In this document: piece by piece, positions 14,754 through 24,126 of the stretch
Layout: each line of letters opens with the position of its first letter
Position numbering within the stretch: the first letter of the stretch is position 1
Source: Sphingobacterium sp. UBA5670
GTDB taxonomy: Bacteria; Bacteroidota; Bacteroidia; Sphingobacteriales; Sphingobacteriaceae
Length of the DNA stretch: 64,000 nt
NCBI RefSeq assembly: GCF_002420705.1
Contig: NZ_DIIM01000016.1
Coordinates: 94,438-158,437 of the forward strand
Direction of reading: 5' to 3'
Made by a program: the position numbers and the translations under genes
Notes under the pieces: generated by a model
What the model saw: the letters and a program-made list of their open reading frames with translations, nothing else
Databases searched by the model: none
What the model was told of the DNA's origin: nothing

Positions 14754-17430
14754 CTCCTGAACTTGCTCTTTTTGTAAGCTTAAGATCTTGTAAGATCGAT
14801 GCCTTGGCACGAATGGTGACATTATAGCTTCGATATTGGCCAAAGGGCAACCAGCCGAATGACATATCCCAGCAATGCAGATCTCTATAAATATTGAAGG
14901 AAGTCATGACAACTTGTTTCTGTTTGAAATCATATCCCGATTGAAAGGTTACTTTCCATTTTGGTGTCACACTGAAATCACCGTGTAAATTCAATGTACT
15001 CGTAATTTGATTATCCATTCTCCGTGTACTGGAATTAAAGAACTTTGACATGTTGAAACTAAACGATGCTGCTAGGTTCCAAGGAATATTAAAGTCCACA
15101 AAAGCATTCGGATCTGAGCTGATTCTCGCTAAAGCCTGTGCCTGCTCTGGAGTCAATCCCCCGCCAGACATTTCTTTTCTTAAAGAATCGATATTGTTAT
15201 TGCGTGATTTCGCAGCCTTAGGATTTAAACTATAGTCAAAGGACAGACCAAAGTTTGTCAGGCGGGCCAAGCTACCATCCTTTATGGCATAACGATTGAC
15301 TCGGACCCCATTTTCATTCACCGAATAGGGATCAAATGTACCGTTGAAGTTTACATTCATCTTTTGGTCGAAAAAAGCGGTACGGCCAGAGAAAGTAATT
15401 GGGGACAACTTCAGGGAGTCGGCAACAAAGTTGTAATTTCCGCTGAACGTCAAACCTTGAAGAATAGGGATTTTCTTTAAGCCACCATCAGTGGTATCGG
15501 ATTTACTCTTGACTTTTGCTTCGATATTATTGTCGATGGAAAAACCTATACCTGCAGATTTTCCTGCAGAAGGAGATCCGTAGACACCCTGACTAAAGAT
15601 CGAGTATACATTTTGGTTTCCATATTGATCGTTATAATGCTGATAGAAACCATATTTAGGATCCGAAAAGTCAGGTCTATAGTTTAGGTTGATCGATGGC
15701 GTAACCACGTGTCTGAGCTCCTGAAGCTTACCGATTTTCGGATAGTAATGTCCATAAACCTTAGTCGAAAGTCCTGTTGATACCGAGTAATCGTAAGCGC
15801 GGTTGAAACCTTGAACGGTATCAATGCGTTGTTTGTAACCTGCCGCTGTGTTATCGATGCTTTGTCTGGTGCTTTGTAGGTACCAACGCTCCGTATAATT
15901 GACACTGGTATTGAACTGAAAATATTTAAAAGCGTTAAGGGATAAACTGATTGGAATATTGTGCTGGAAACCATTTTGGAATTTTTTAAATCCCCCAGGT
16001 TTAAATAATAGTGTATCAATGGTACTTACCGAGTTCTGTGCTTGGAAGCTATAACCGACATTGATGCGTTGATACCATTTTTGCTCACCAACACGGTCTT
16101 TGCTGTCAAATGGATTGAAAGAAGATACGTTCAAGCTGACATTTGGTAAGCTCATCTGTATACTCCTTGTTGCCATATCCTGATTGTGTGTTAAACTGGC
16201 GGTTAGATTTACTTTACCATCAGCGAATACTTTCCCGTAACTGATGGACGATCCCATGCGGTTACGCGCAAGATTTTCATAAGTGTTTTGTGTACTTCCT
16301 GTACCTGTATTCTGGAAGAATGAGGTCGTACCAAAATTAACACTAGCGGAGAAAGAAGTCCCCGGATTGGCTTCCTGTCGCTGGGTATGGTTCCAGGTCA
16401 CATTGAAATCTTTGTTGGAGCCATAATTGGATGTCCCTTCTATACCTGTCTTTGTATTGGCATAACGGATATTAAAACCACCGTTAAATTTATAATTGAC
16501 GGTATAGCGTGTATTGATGGAAGCTTCCCATGAACCTTTAGAATATAGTGAACCGCGGATCTCGCTGTCCCAATAATCATTAAAGGCTAAATACCAACCT
16601 ATATCCCGCATCGAGAAGCCACGTGTATAGTCTTCTCCGAAAGAAGGGAAAAGAAATCCGGATGCTCTTTTATCTGGTTTTGGAAAGAAAGCAAAAGGAA
16701 AAGCTACTGGCATAGGTACGCCCATCACGACAAGATAGGCCGGACCCGAAATAATCTGGTTTTTGGTGACAATCCCCTTGGTGATATGGATACCAAAGTG
16801 GGTATGCGGGTAGGGGAGATTACAAGTACTGTAAAGCCCTTTGTAAATTGACATTTCGTCGTAGATATTCTTTCGTACGATATTGGCTTGAATGTATCCA
16901 CCGTCGACCTCGGTCATAATACCATAGGTATTTCCCTCCTGTTTCTCGTAATCATAGTAGAGGGAATCGACCGTTTTAGGCGACTCACCATTTCCCATAA
17001 TAACGATAGGACGGCCTACATACTTACCCGTTTTGTCGTAGATTCCCGAAGCAAAAATCTTTTTCTTGTTTCGGTCAAGACGGATATAATCGGCAGAGAG
17101 TTCAAAATCCTGATATTTTACTTTTGCTCCGCGATAAAGGTGACTGATATTTTTTGCAACTTCAGATTTCTGCGAGTCGACAGCAATGATACTCACTTCT
17201 GCCTGCAAGCCACTTCCTTTTTTCTTGGTGGTGTCTGTAACAGATTTGACCGTATCCGCAGTTTTGGTTTTACTGGTATCTTGCGATTTATTGGTCGCCG
17301 AAATAGGATCCTTACCTTGAAGTCCGTTCTGTTTTAATGGAATATTGCTTTGAGCAACGCTAGAATTGCTCATTGCAAGAATGATAAATAGTGTTAAAAT
17401 GTTGATTAACGACTTCAAAATTAAAGACAA
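14740..17430 (-). CDS. lptD: LPS-assembly outer membrane protein LptD (Bacteroidota type)
   Basis: Outer membrane barrel that inserts lipopolysaccharide into the outer leaflet. The 896-residue protein has a signal peptide ending SSVAQ, a Ser/Thr/Lys-rich linker, an OstA-like N-terminal beta-jellyroll (about residues 75-230, including AKVKYQDFELSADYIRLDRN), the segment PVAFPFAFFPKPDKRASGFL that opens the barrel domain, and then a long series of amphipathic beta-strands to a C-terminal Phe. No ATG is available before residue 20; the start is a TTG at 17430 or a TTG at 17418 (MKSLINIL...). Both give a valid signal peptide. It diverges from the amidase gene, sharing a 144-bp promoter region. Gene order lptD / amidase / mlaD is common in this group. 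Confidence 0.88.
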   Translation of the reverse strand: MSLILKSLINILTLFIILAMSNSSVAQSNIPLKQNGLQGKDPISATNKSQDTSKTKTADTVKSVTDTTKKKGSGLQAEVSIIAVDSQKSEVAKNISHLYRGAKVKYQDFELSADYIRLDRNKKKIFASGIYDKTGKYVGRPIVIMGNGESPKTVDSLYYDYEKQEGNTYGIMTEVDGGYIQANIVRKNIYDEMSIYKGLYSTCNLPYPHTHFGIHITKGIVTKNQIISGPAYLVVMGVPMPVAFPFAFFPKPDKRASGFLFPSFGEDYTRGFSMRDIGWYLAFNDYWDSEIRGSLYSKGSWEASINTRYTVNYKFNGGFNIRYANTKTGIEGTSNYGSNKDFNVTWNHTQRQEANPGTSFSASVNFGTTSFFQNTGTGSTQNTYENLARNRMGSSISYGKVFADGKVNLTASLTHNQDMATRSIQMSLPNVSLNVSSFNPFDSKDRVGEQKWYQRINVGYSFQAQNSVSTIDTLLFKPGGFKKFQNGFQHNIPISLSLNAFKYFQFNTSVNYTERWYLQSTRQSIDNTAAGYKQRIDTVQGFNRAYDYSVSTGLSTKVYGHYYPKIGKLQELRHVVTPSINLNYRPDFSDPKYGFYQHYNDQYGNQNVYSIFSQGVYGSPSAGKSAGIGFSIDNNIEAKVKSKSDTTDGGLKKIPILQGLTFSGNYNFVADSLKLSPITFSGRTAFFDQKMNVNFNGTFDPYSVNENGVRVNRYAIKDGSLARLTNFGLSFDYSLNPKAAKSRNNNIDSLRKEMSGGGLTPEQAQALARISSDPNAFVDFNIPWNLAASFSFNMSKFFNSSTRRMDNQITSTLNLHGDFSVTPKWKVTFQSGYDFKQKQVVMTSFNIYRDLHCWDMSFGWLPFGQYRSYNVTIRAKASILQDLKLTKRASSGGSYF

Positions 17431-17574
17431 ATGTTATTTTTGTGAAATAATGTTAAACTTCGAGAGACAAAATTAGTCAAAAAAGCAATAGAAAATATGT
17501 TAAATATCGTTATCTATTAAAGAAATAATAATGACTCATTTTGATTCGTTTATAGTAGAGCAAATAATTATTCA

Positions 17575-18375
17575 ATGAAATCAGATTTAAGAATTAGAAA
17601 ATGGTGTAGCATCGTGTTTGCTACTTTGGGATTTTTTTTGTTGAATTCTTTCAAATTAAACAATGGGCAACCAGCGCCTCCTGACTACCAAATTAAAACA
17701 ATTGTTATTGACGCTGGTCACGGCGGTAAAGATACCGGAGCACAGGGAAGACGATCTTTGGAAAAAAATGTAGCACTGGATGTCGCTTTAAAATTAGGAA
17801 AGCAAATTCAGAAAGATATTCCCGGTATTAAAATCATCTATACGCGAACAACCGATGAATTTGTGGAGCTTTATAAGCGTATCCGTTTAGCAAATGCTAA
17901 TAAAGCGGATCTTTTTATTTCGATACACTGTAATTCAAGTGGTGCTAGTGCGCATGGGACCGAAACCTTGGTTTCCGGTTCGCATCGTTTGGGGCAGCAG
18001 GATGCCGCTGTTCGTGAAAATGCATCTTTGTTACTTGAGTCAAATTATAAAGAAAATTACCAGGGATTTGATCCAAAAGATCCCGAAAGCGCCATTATCT
18101 TCTCCTTGATGAAAAACCGATTCCGTGAAAAAAGTATCCGTCTGGCACAGATGATCGAAGGGGAGTATGTAAAAGCAGGGCGATACAGCCGGGGTTTCTG
18201 GGAAAAAGGATTAGCTGTACTAGCGGAAGCGGGGATGCCTGCTGTACTGACAGAAATTGGTTTTATCAGTAATCGAGAAGAAGAAAGTTATTTATTGTCC
18301 GACGAAGGACAGCAGGAGATCGTTGATAATTTGGTTTCCGCTCTGAAAATTTATAAAAATTCTGTAGAACGTTAA
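17575..18375 (+). CDS. N-acetylmuramoyl-L-alanine amidase (Amidase_3)
   Basis: Zinc amidase that cuts the bond between MurNAc and the peptide stem of peptidoglycan, used in daughter-cell separation. The 266-residue protein starts with a signal-anchor-like hydrophobic stretch (residues 10-27). The catalytic domain covers nearly all the rest: VIDAGHGGKDTGAQG with a zinc His and, in the same fold, Glu in LEKNVALDV; SIHCNSS with the second His; and the terminal catalytic Glu in AVLTEIGFISNREEE. It has no LysM or AMIN domain. It precedes the MlaD-like gene by 61 bp on the same strand and probably shares its transcript. Confidence 0.93.
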   Translation: MKSDLRIRKWCSIVFATLGFFLLNSFKLNNGQPAPPDYQIKTIVIDAGHGGKDTGAQGRRSLEKNVALDVALKLGKQIQKDIPGIKIIYTRTTDEFVELYKRIRLANANKADLFISIHCNSSGASAHGTETLVSGSHRLGQQDAAVRENASLLLESNYKENYQGFDPKDPESAIIFSLMKNRFREKSIRLAQMIEGEYVKAGRYSRGFWEKGLAVLAEAGMPAVLTEIGFISNREEESYLLSDEGQQEIVDNLVSALKIYKNSVER

Positions 18376-18436
18376 ACAGATTTGCTTTTATGCTGTTTTA
18401 AAGTTATATTAATGATCATTACTAAATAGATTATTT

Positions 18437-19384
18437 GTGAAAATATCAAACGAGACAAAAGTCGGCATATTAGCAACAGTTGCAATAGTTTTATTATTTA
18501 TTGGTTATAGCTTTCTAAAAGGAAATGATGTTTTTAGCAGCGATAATACCTTTTATACAACTTATGAGACTGTAGATGGCCTAACACCATCCAAACCTGT
18601 TTTAGTGAATGGCTATCAAATCGGGCGGGTATCAAAAATGATTCTGCAGCCGGATGGTAAAATTAAGACCGAGTTTAAGATACACTCCCATTATGATATA
18701 CCCAAAAATACAATAGCAAGAATTTCAAGTACGGATTTATTGGGGAGTAAAGCGATTGTCTTTGAAATGGGCAGCAGTAAGGAGCTGGCTAAGGATGGCG
18801 ATTTTTTAGCTTCCGGTGTTCAGCCGAATATTATGGATAAGGTTGAACCTATTCAAAAACGGATCGAAACAATTACCATTAAACTGGATTCAACCTTGTC
18901 AGTTGTCAACAATGTATTGGACAAACAGTTTCAGGATGACTTTAAAAAGAGTATCCATAGTATCTCCACGTCATTAAAAAATGTAGAGGGGATTACCAAG
19001 GATGTCGAAGGTCTGGTTGGAAATGAAAAAGGAAGATTAAATAGAATCATGGCCAATATGGAATCGATTACTTCTAATTTTTCACAAAATGGCGAGAAGA
19101 TCAATGCGATTATGTCCAATTTAAATAATGTAACAGATAAGGCCGCCCGACTGGATTTTGAAAAAACGATGAACAAAGTGAATGCTGCAGTCAATGACTT
19201 TCAGGAAATTACTGGAAAAATCAATAGCGGTAAAGGTTCTATCGGCTTATTGTTAAATGATGAAGCCTTATATAATAATCTTAATAACGCTTCAAAGGAA
19301 ATGGATAATCTGATGAAAGACGTCAAAGAGAAACCTGGGAAATATATCAAGCTTTCTATCTTCGGAAAAAAGGGAGAAAAATAA
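18437..19384 (+). CDS. MlaD/MCE-family protein (lipid transport substrate-binding component)
   Basis: A 315-residue periplasmic protein anchored by one N-terminal membrane helix (VGILATVAIVLLFIGYSFL, residues 8-26), followed by a single MCE domain (about 35-115, with YETVDGLTPSKPVLVNGYQI). The C-terminal half is a long helical region with Asn/Lys-rich coiled-coil heptads (about 140-295). MCE proteins carry phospholipids between membranes together with an ABC permease/ATPase; no such partner is adjacent, so the complex must be encoded elsewhere. The start is a GTG at 18437 with no clear Shine-Dalgarno sequence. The position after the amidase is conserved in relatives. Confidence 0.88.
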   Translation: MKISNETKVGILATVAIVLLFIGYSFLKGNDVFSSDNTFYTTYETVDGLTPSKPVLVNGYQIGRVSKMILQPDGKIKTEFKIHSHYDIPKNTIARISSTDLLGSKAIVFEMGSSKELAKDGDFLASGVQPNIMDKVEPIQKRIETITIKLDSTLSVVNNVLDKQFQDDFKKSIHSISTSLKNVEGITKDVEGLVGNEKGRLNRIMANMESITSNFSQNGEKINAIMSNLNNVTDKAARLDFEKTMNKVNAAVNDFQEITGKINSGKGSIGLLLNDEALYNNLNNASKEMDNLMKDVKEKPGKYIKLSIFGKKGEK

Positions 19385-19412
19385 ATTTTAGAATTTAGAT
19401 CCAATAATTTAT

Positions 19413-19443
19413 AAAAGAAGCCTGCAAACTGCAGGCTTCTTTT
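19413..19443 (+). terminator. Intrinsic terminator of the amidase-mlaD operon
   Basis: A 13-bp stem (AAAAGAAGCCTGC and complement) with a 5-nt loop and a T-rich end, 28 bp after the stop codon. Confidence 0.85.
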
Positions 19444-19546
19444 GTCAAATCCCCACGCCTGGCTTTCTTTCTGTAGCCTATAGCTTCCGTTTGCATTATT
19501 ACCAGTATATATCATCTTTTAAATTAAAACCGTTACAAGACTCTTT

Positions 19547-19634
19547 TTACAGGGTGTTTACAAGGGGTTAACAGGGATATACCCCTGATGTCCCCCTGTA
19601 ATACCCCTGTTAACCCCCTGTAATACCGCTATTA
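19547..19634. repeat. Two-sided array of CCCCTGTTA-type units
   Basis: In an 88-bp non-coding stretch, the short unit (A)CCCC(C)TGTTA/TGTAAT occurs about four times on the plus strand (19581-19634) and two to three times on the minus strand (19549-19580). The halves meet near 19580. The arms GGGGTTAACAGGG (19564-19576) and CCCTGTTAACCCC (19605-19617) pair perfectly over 13 bp with a 28-nt loop. It is strikingly C/G-rich and regular against its surroundings. No function is known to me. The units are too short and variable for CRISPR. Confidence 0.6.
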
Positions 19635-19693
19635 ATTTAGGCGCTGATGTTGGTCAGTAGTTAATATAATATGAAAGGTTCAGCCAATGGGAT

Positions 19694-19730
19694 AAATAGA
19701 AACGCCACTTCAAGAGTGGCGTTTCTATTT
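19694..19730. terminator. Terminator-like hairpin downstream of the S9 peptidase gene
   Basis: A perfect 16-bp stem (AAATAGAAACGCCACT and complement) with a 5-nt loop, about 78 bp after the peptidase stop. Both flanks are A/T-rich, so it could stop transcripts from either side. The rest of the 19385-19807 gap has no gene. Confidence 0.7.
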
Positions 19731-19807
19731 GGAAATCTAAAAACTTTACAAACGATTTTATCAACAGTGAAAGTAGATAATTTTATAATCCAATTTTACA
19801 GGAGAAT

Positions 19808-21889
19808 TTATAAGGTTTCTTTAAGCCAGGTAAAGAATTCTCTTTGCCAGACCTGCGCATTTTGTCCAGACAGAACCCAGTGATTCTCATCTGGGAGGTA
19901 GACAAGGCGGCTTTTAATCTTTTTAAGCTGAGCCAATTGGAATGCCGCAAGGCCTTGCCCTATTGGGACGCGGTAATCTTTTCCACCTTGGAAGATTAAA
20001 ATCGGGGTATGCCAATTATTTGCCTTTTCAATCGGATTGAAGTCTGTATAGGATTTTTGATTATTGCTATCCCAGTATGCACCACCCAGTTCATGGTTGG
20101 CAAAAAAGAGCTCTTCGGTAGTACCATACCAGCTTCTCATATCGAATAAACCGTTATGTGCAATGAACGTTTTGAAACGGTTTTCGTGCACGCCTGCTAA
20201 TTGGTAAACGGAGTATCCGCCATAACTTGCTCCAATCGCTGCGCGACGGGTTGTGTCCACATAAGATTCTTTGGAGATATCGTCAATCGCTGCTAAATAA
20301 TCCCGGATTGGCTGTCCGCCCCAGTCTTGAGAAATAGCCTCATTCCACTTTACTCCCCAGCCAGGCATCCCTCTACGATTTGGCGCGATCACAATATAAC
20401 CTTGCGATGCAATTAATTGTAGGTTCCAGCGGAAAGAATAAAACTGAGTAAGGGCAGATTGAGGCCCGCCTTCGCAATAGAGTATAGTGGGATATTTCTT
20501 TGCGGGATCAAAATTTGGTGGATAGATAACCCAGGAGAAAAGATCTGCGCCATCAGATGCCTTTGTGATACGCTTCTCAATTTTATTTTCGCTGATAGCT
20601 GCGTATTTTGCGTCATTAACGCGGGTAACCGGAGTCAAAGATTTGCTTTTTAGGTCAAAACTAAAGATTTCGGTTGCGCGGGTAAATTTTGTTGAACTGA
20701 CGATCAATTTATCATTTACCTGACCAATAATGCCTGTAATATCAAAGTCGCCTTCCGAAATTTGACGGATTTTAGGGAGACTTTTCAATTTGGTGTTTGC
20801 CGGGACTTCTAGTTCAAATAGTTGAACGGTACCTTTGACCGCTGCTGTAAAGTAAATTTTTCGATTGTCACTGCTCCAGATAAAGCTATTGACAGTACCA
20901 TCCCAATGTGCTGTTAGGTTGAGACGGATTGAACTATTTTTGTCAAATAAGATGATGTCATTTTTGTCCGATTCATACCCATCGGTCTTCATGCTGAGCC
21001 AAGTGAGGTTTTTACCATCCGGAGAATAAGCTGGTGCAGTATCATATCCGTTCATTCCCTCTGTCAGATTGGATGTTGTTTTGGTAGCCAGATCATAACG
21101 ATAAATATCAGTATTGGTACTGACCGCATAATCGGTTCCGAATTTCTTTTTACAGACATAGAGTACCGCTTTGCTGTCTGGAGACCAAGCGAAATCTTCT
21201 GCACCACCAAAAGGAGCCTGTGGGCTATAGTAAGGTTGGTCTTTCAATAGATCGATCGGTTCACCCATTTTCCCGTCGATGAAACTTGCCACAAAAGGGT
21301 GATTAAACTTCCCATCATTGAAGGTATCCCAATGCCTGTAGTCTAAGTTATCATAGATATAAGCGTCTGATTTAGGTAATTCGGGATATTTGTCAGTACT
21401 GTGATATTTTTTTACGAGGACGGATTGGCTGAAGAGTATTTGTTTTCCATCGGGAGAAAATTTGACGTTTTCTAAGGAGATATCGCTATTGGTCAATTGG
21501 ACGGTTTCACCTTTTGCTAGATTTTTCTTCCATAACTGTCCCTTTAACAGATAAATCACATCGTCATTCTGCTGGATCTGAACGACCGACTCACCACCTT
21601 TTTGATCGGTGAACTGTTGGTTAGCTCCATTAGTCAATGAAACAGTATACAAATTTTTTTCACTCGAATTGGTTTCTAGATTATAATTAGAAACGCCATA
21701 TATCAATGTTGTGCCATCAGCAGAGAGCCCCTCCGCCGAGACTCGACCAAGATCCCAAAGTGTACTTGGGTTAATCGGCTGCGGGGATTCTGTCACTAAT
21801 TTAAAATTGCTTTTTCCACTCTTGATTTCTTGAGCATTGCTTAGGTTGCATGCCATAATCGCTAATGTAAGTATTGTAAGTTTTTTCAT
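19808..21889 (-). CDS. S9-family peptidase (prolyl oligopeptidase / DPP-like)
   Basis: A secreted serine peptidase that removes short peptides, probably dipeptides, from peptide N-termini. The 693-residue protein has a signal peptide (MKKLTILTLAIMACNLSNAQ), a WD40-like beta-propeller of about 370 residues (repeated SPDGK motifs: FSPDGKQILFS, WSPDSKAVLY, YSPDGKNLTW), and an alpha/beta-hydrolase domain. The nucleophile Ser is in GASYGGYSVY, the Asp in FQGGKDYRVP, and the His in DENHW near the C-terminus. Length and order match DPP IV/acylaminoacyl-peptidase-type enzymes of Bacteroidota. It is a single gene, with hairpins at both ends. Confidence 0.92.
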   Translation of the reverse strand: MKKLTILTLAIMACNLSNAQEIKSGKSNFKLVTESPQPINPSTLWDLGRVSAEGLSADGTTLIYGVSNYNLETNSSEKNLYTVSLTNGANQQFTDQKGGESVVQIQQNDDVIYLLKGQLWKKNLAKGETVQLTNSDISLENVKFSPDGKQILFSQSVLVKKYHSTDKYPELPKSDAYIYDNLDYRHWDTFNDGKFNHPFVASFIDGKMGEPIDLLKDQPYYSPQAPFGGAEDFAWSPDSKAVLYVCKKKFGTDYAVSTNTDIYRYDLATKTTSNLTEGMNGYDTAPAYSPDGKNLTWLSMKTDGYESDKNDIILFDKNSSIRLNLTAHWDGTVNSFIWSSDNRKIYFTAAVKGTVQLFELEVPANTKLKSLPKIRQISEGDFDITGIIGQVNDKLIVSSTKFTRATEIFSFDLKSKSLTPVTRVNDAKYAAISENKIEKRITKASDGADLFSWVIYPPNFDPAKKYPTILYCEGGPQSALTQFYSFRWNLQLIASQGYIVIAPNRRGMPGWGVKWNEAISQDWGGQPIRDYLAAIDDISKESYVDTTRRAAIGASYGGYSVYQLAGVHENRFKTFIAHNGLFDMRSWYGTTEELFFANHELGGAYWDSNNQKSYTDFNPIEKANNWHTPILIFQGGKDYRVPIGQGLAAFQLAQLKKIKSRLVYLPDENHWVLSGQNAQVWQREFFTWLKETL

Positions 21890-21975
21890 CTGTTTAACTT
21901 ATTTACACGTGTGTTATCTCATCGGTATAAATGAGCTCGTTTCACTCGGTTTGTTTTTTCATTGCCGATGAAGCT

Positions 21976-22011
21976 GTCATCTTTATTCATGCGTGTTTGA
22001 ATAAAGATGAC
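21976..22011. terminator. Hairpin between creD and the S9 peptidase gene
   Basis: A perfect 14-bp stem (GTCATCTTTATTCA and complement) with an 8-nt loop, extended by an outer GATG/CATC pair across an internal loop. There is no T-run, so it may end the creD operon weakly or shape the peptidase leader. Confidence 0.45.
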
Positions 22012-22145
22012 GGTTGCATCGCTATTCCGTTGAAAAAAATCTTTGGCAAGTTACAGAATTTGGCAGTAAATGCGACGAGAAGAAAAAAAAACGTTATTTT
22101 TTGATTAATATTTGAATCAATACCCAATAAATTCTAAGATGTTGT

Positions 22146-23612
22146 CTATTGATCTGCATGGCTATTATCAAATTGATACCAATTTATTTTTGTTGAAACG
22201 CGCATCAAAATTGCAAGGATGATGAAAATTCCAATTGTTCCTGCGATAAGTGAATAATCTCGAAGTTGCATCAGGATATAGATAAATAAATAAAATAAAC
22301 CAAGAATGGAACTTAGCAAGACAGCAGATTTTTGATCTTTGGTAATTGATTTAATAAAACTGCCAATCAGCATCACCGTTGCTATGGAAGCTGTCAGGTA
22401 GGCTAGATTGAACCCAATATGCTCGGATAATGCAAGCAGGAGTGTGTAAAAAAGAACCATTGCAGCTCCAATCAGGATATATTGAATGATATGGATCCGT
22501 TTCTTCTTGATCACCTCGGTGAATAGGAGGGAAGTAAAGGTCAGGATGATAACTAAAATACCATATTTGGCAACTCTTGTCGTTTTCTGATAGTTGTTGA
22601 TTTCTGGTAGGAAGTTAATGGTGATCATATCGGTATTATCCAACAGACTATTTACTGTGGTGACGGTTGAACCGGAATTTTGGGCCGTCTTCTGCTCATT
22701 GCTATCGCTGGTGTTTTCGAGGTTGGTATCAAATTGATAGAGGGGGCGGGCGTCGCCTGTCCATTGCTGCGACAGTTTTCGGTTGAAAGAAGGTATTTCC
22801 CAAGATGCTGAGAAATTTGATGTTTCGGTGTTCCTTTTACTGGGCAGAAATGCCCCGCTGAAGCTTGGGTTAGCCCAGTTGCCCCTAGCCTGGATATTTG
22901 TCTGATCACCAAGCGGAAGAAAGTTCAATGATTTGGACCCTTTGAGGTTTAGTTTTATTTTGTAAATATTGTTCGTTTTCTGCGGATCCAGCGGGACAGT
23001 ACAGACTAAATTTTGATTAAATAATTTGAGATTATTGAAGTCTGGACCGAAAGTCAGCTCTTCTCCATCCCAATTCAATGAAGGCCTTTTACCCAGGCCT
23101 TTAAAATCCTGAATGCCAAAAATAAGCTTGCTGCCTTTCCAGTCAATATCCTCCTTGGGGATCTCAAGTTTTTCGAGTGAGACTCGATCGAAGGAACCTT
23201 CTAATGTCATGTTGCTGTTGTAAACTACGGAATTATAAATACCTCTTGAAAGATGTTGTGGCATTATATCGGTTGCGATATTGGACGTTTTGGGTAAGAC
23301 AAATATCCATTTTAGCTCTTCTCTAAGGTTAGATTTTTCCGCTTTTTCGGCAGAAAGTGGGATAGTCTCGCGATAGGGGATAGCTAGCAGAGGACTGGAG
23401 ATAACCTGATCCTTCCCCCAGTTTAAAGCAATTCCTGTAGATACTTCCTGTTCCCTATTTTTCCGTTCTGCGATTAAGTCACTTATTAGCGAAAGCGGAA
23501 TGAGTAATATCAGGGAAAGAAAGAAGATGACAAATAGCTTTAAGACAGTAGAATTGCTGATTTTCTCAAATAGCGTTGATTGTTCTATTGGTGATGAATT
23601 GTTGTTGTCCAT
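22146..23612 (-). CDS. creD: CreD-family inner membrane protein
   Basis: A 488-residue membrane protein of the CreD (cell envelope integrity/Cet) family. One membrane span lies at residues 25-45, followed by a large periplasmic beta-rich region (about 55-335, including LEIPKEDIDWKGSKLIFGI and GDQTNIQARGNWANPSFSGA), then five or six membrane spans to the end (about 345-475). Family knowledge: CreD links to resistance to membrane-active agents and beta-lactams, and is often found next to winged-helix regulators. Here it lies 4 bp after the Coq4-like gene and in the same neighbourhood as such a regulator. The shared palindrome upstream suggests regulation by that regulator. Confidence 0.88.
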   Translation of the reverse strand: MDNNNSSPIEQSTLFEKISNSTVLKLFVIFFLSLILLIPLSLISDLIAERKNREQEVSTGIALNWGKDQVISSPLLAIPYRETIPLSAEKAEKSNLREELKWIFVLPKTSNIATDIMPQHLSRGIYNSVVYNSNMTLEGSFDRVSLEKLEIPKEDIDWKGSKLIFGIQDFKGLGKRPSLNWDGEELTFGPDFNNLKLFNQNLVCTVPLDPQKTNNIYKIKLNLKGSKSLNFLPLGDQTNIQARGNWANPSFSGAFLPSKRNTETSNFSASWEIPSFNRKLSQQWTGDARPLYQFDTNLENTSDSNEQKTAQNSGSTVTTVNSLLDNTDMITINFLPEINNYQKTTRVAKYGILVIILTFTSLLFTEVIKKKRIHIIQYILIGAAMVLFYTLLLALSEHIGFNLAYLTASIATVMLIGSFIKSITKDQKSAVLLSSILGLFYLFIYILMQLRDYSLIAGTIGIFIILAILMRVSTKINWYQFDNSHADQ

Positions 23613-23616
23613 GATT

Positions 23617-24108
23617 TTAGCTGTTTAAGTTTATTTGAATATTTTTACTGTATAATGCAATTTGAAGCTCTGTTAGCTGCCAATGCAAGATGTCTTTAAA
23701 TTCTAACTGGTGAAAACTTTGAAGCGATCGGCCTTTCTGAAAATGCTTTTTGTAATAGCCGATGTGTTCCGGAAATAAGATGCTACCAATAAAAATCATG
23801 GCCATGAGATAGAGACTGATCTTTCCATTGCCTAACAACAGAAACTGCATAGCGATTTCATCCTGTATCTCCGTTCCTGTTTCAGTCAGGATATGAAAAA
23901 CATCATGGTTTTCCAATTTTGGCATCACATCAAAACCTTTACTTTCATAAAAAAGTCCCAGGTTGTGGCCAATGCTTCCAATGGGGTAGGTCATAAAATC
24001 TATTTTGGAGATACCCCATGCTTTTTTGTTCCATTTAAAGATGTCTGCATACACTTTGGAAGACCAATTATAGAGGTGCAGCATCAGTCTCAGTCTAATT
24101 TCTTTCAT
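23617..24108 (-). CDS. Coq4-like protein
   Basis: A 163-residue protein matching the Coq4 family. The metal-binding signature HDxxHx11E is complete: H68-D69-V-F-H72, then 11 residues, then E84 (HDVFHILTETGTEIQDE). It is followed by EIAMQFLLLGNGK, a typical helix. Coq4 acts in ubiquinone synthesis (decarboxylation/hydroxylation at C1) in Proteobacteria and eukaryotes, but Bacteroidota usually use menaquinone, so the reaction here is uncertain. It is the first gene of a two-gene operon with creD (4-bp gap), and the 19-bp palindrome sits 18 bp before its ATG. Family call fairly secure; role inferred. Confidence 0.7.
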   Translation of the reverse strand: MKEIRLRLMLHLYNWSSKVYADIFKWNKKAWGISKIDFMTYPIGSIGHNLGLFYESKGFDVMPKLENHDVFHILTETGTEIQDEIAMQFLLLGNGKISLYLMAMIFIGSILFPEHIGYYKKHFQKGRSLQSFHQLEFKDILHWQLTELQIALYSKNIQINLNS

Positions 24109-24126
24109 TTAATTGTGTTTTAAAAG

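Noticed and set aside
16888..17337. A long plus-strand frame opposite lptD
   Set aside because: A shadow of the lptD coding sequence, Phe/Ile-rich, no recognisable domain.
19547..19634. CRISPR-like array
   Set aside because: The units are 10-13 bp, variable and in both orientations, without unique spacers and with no cas genes.
19671..19883. A 70-codon frame near the S9 peptidase end
   Set aside because: It runs through the hairpin at 19694-19730 and into the peptidase gene on the other strand; no family features.
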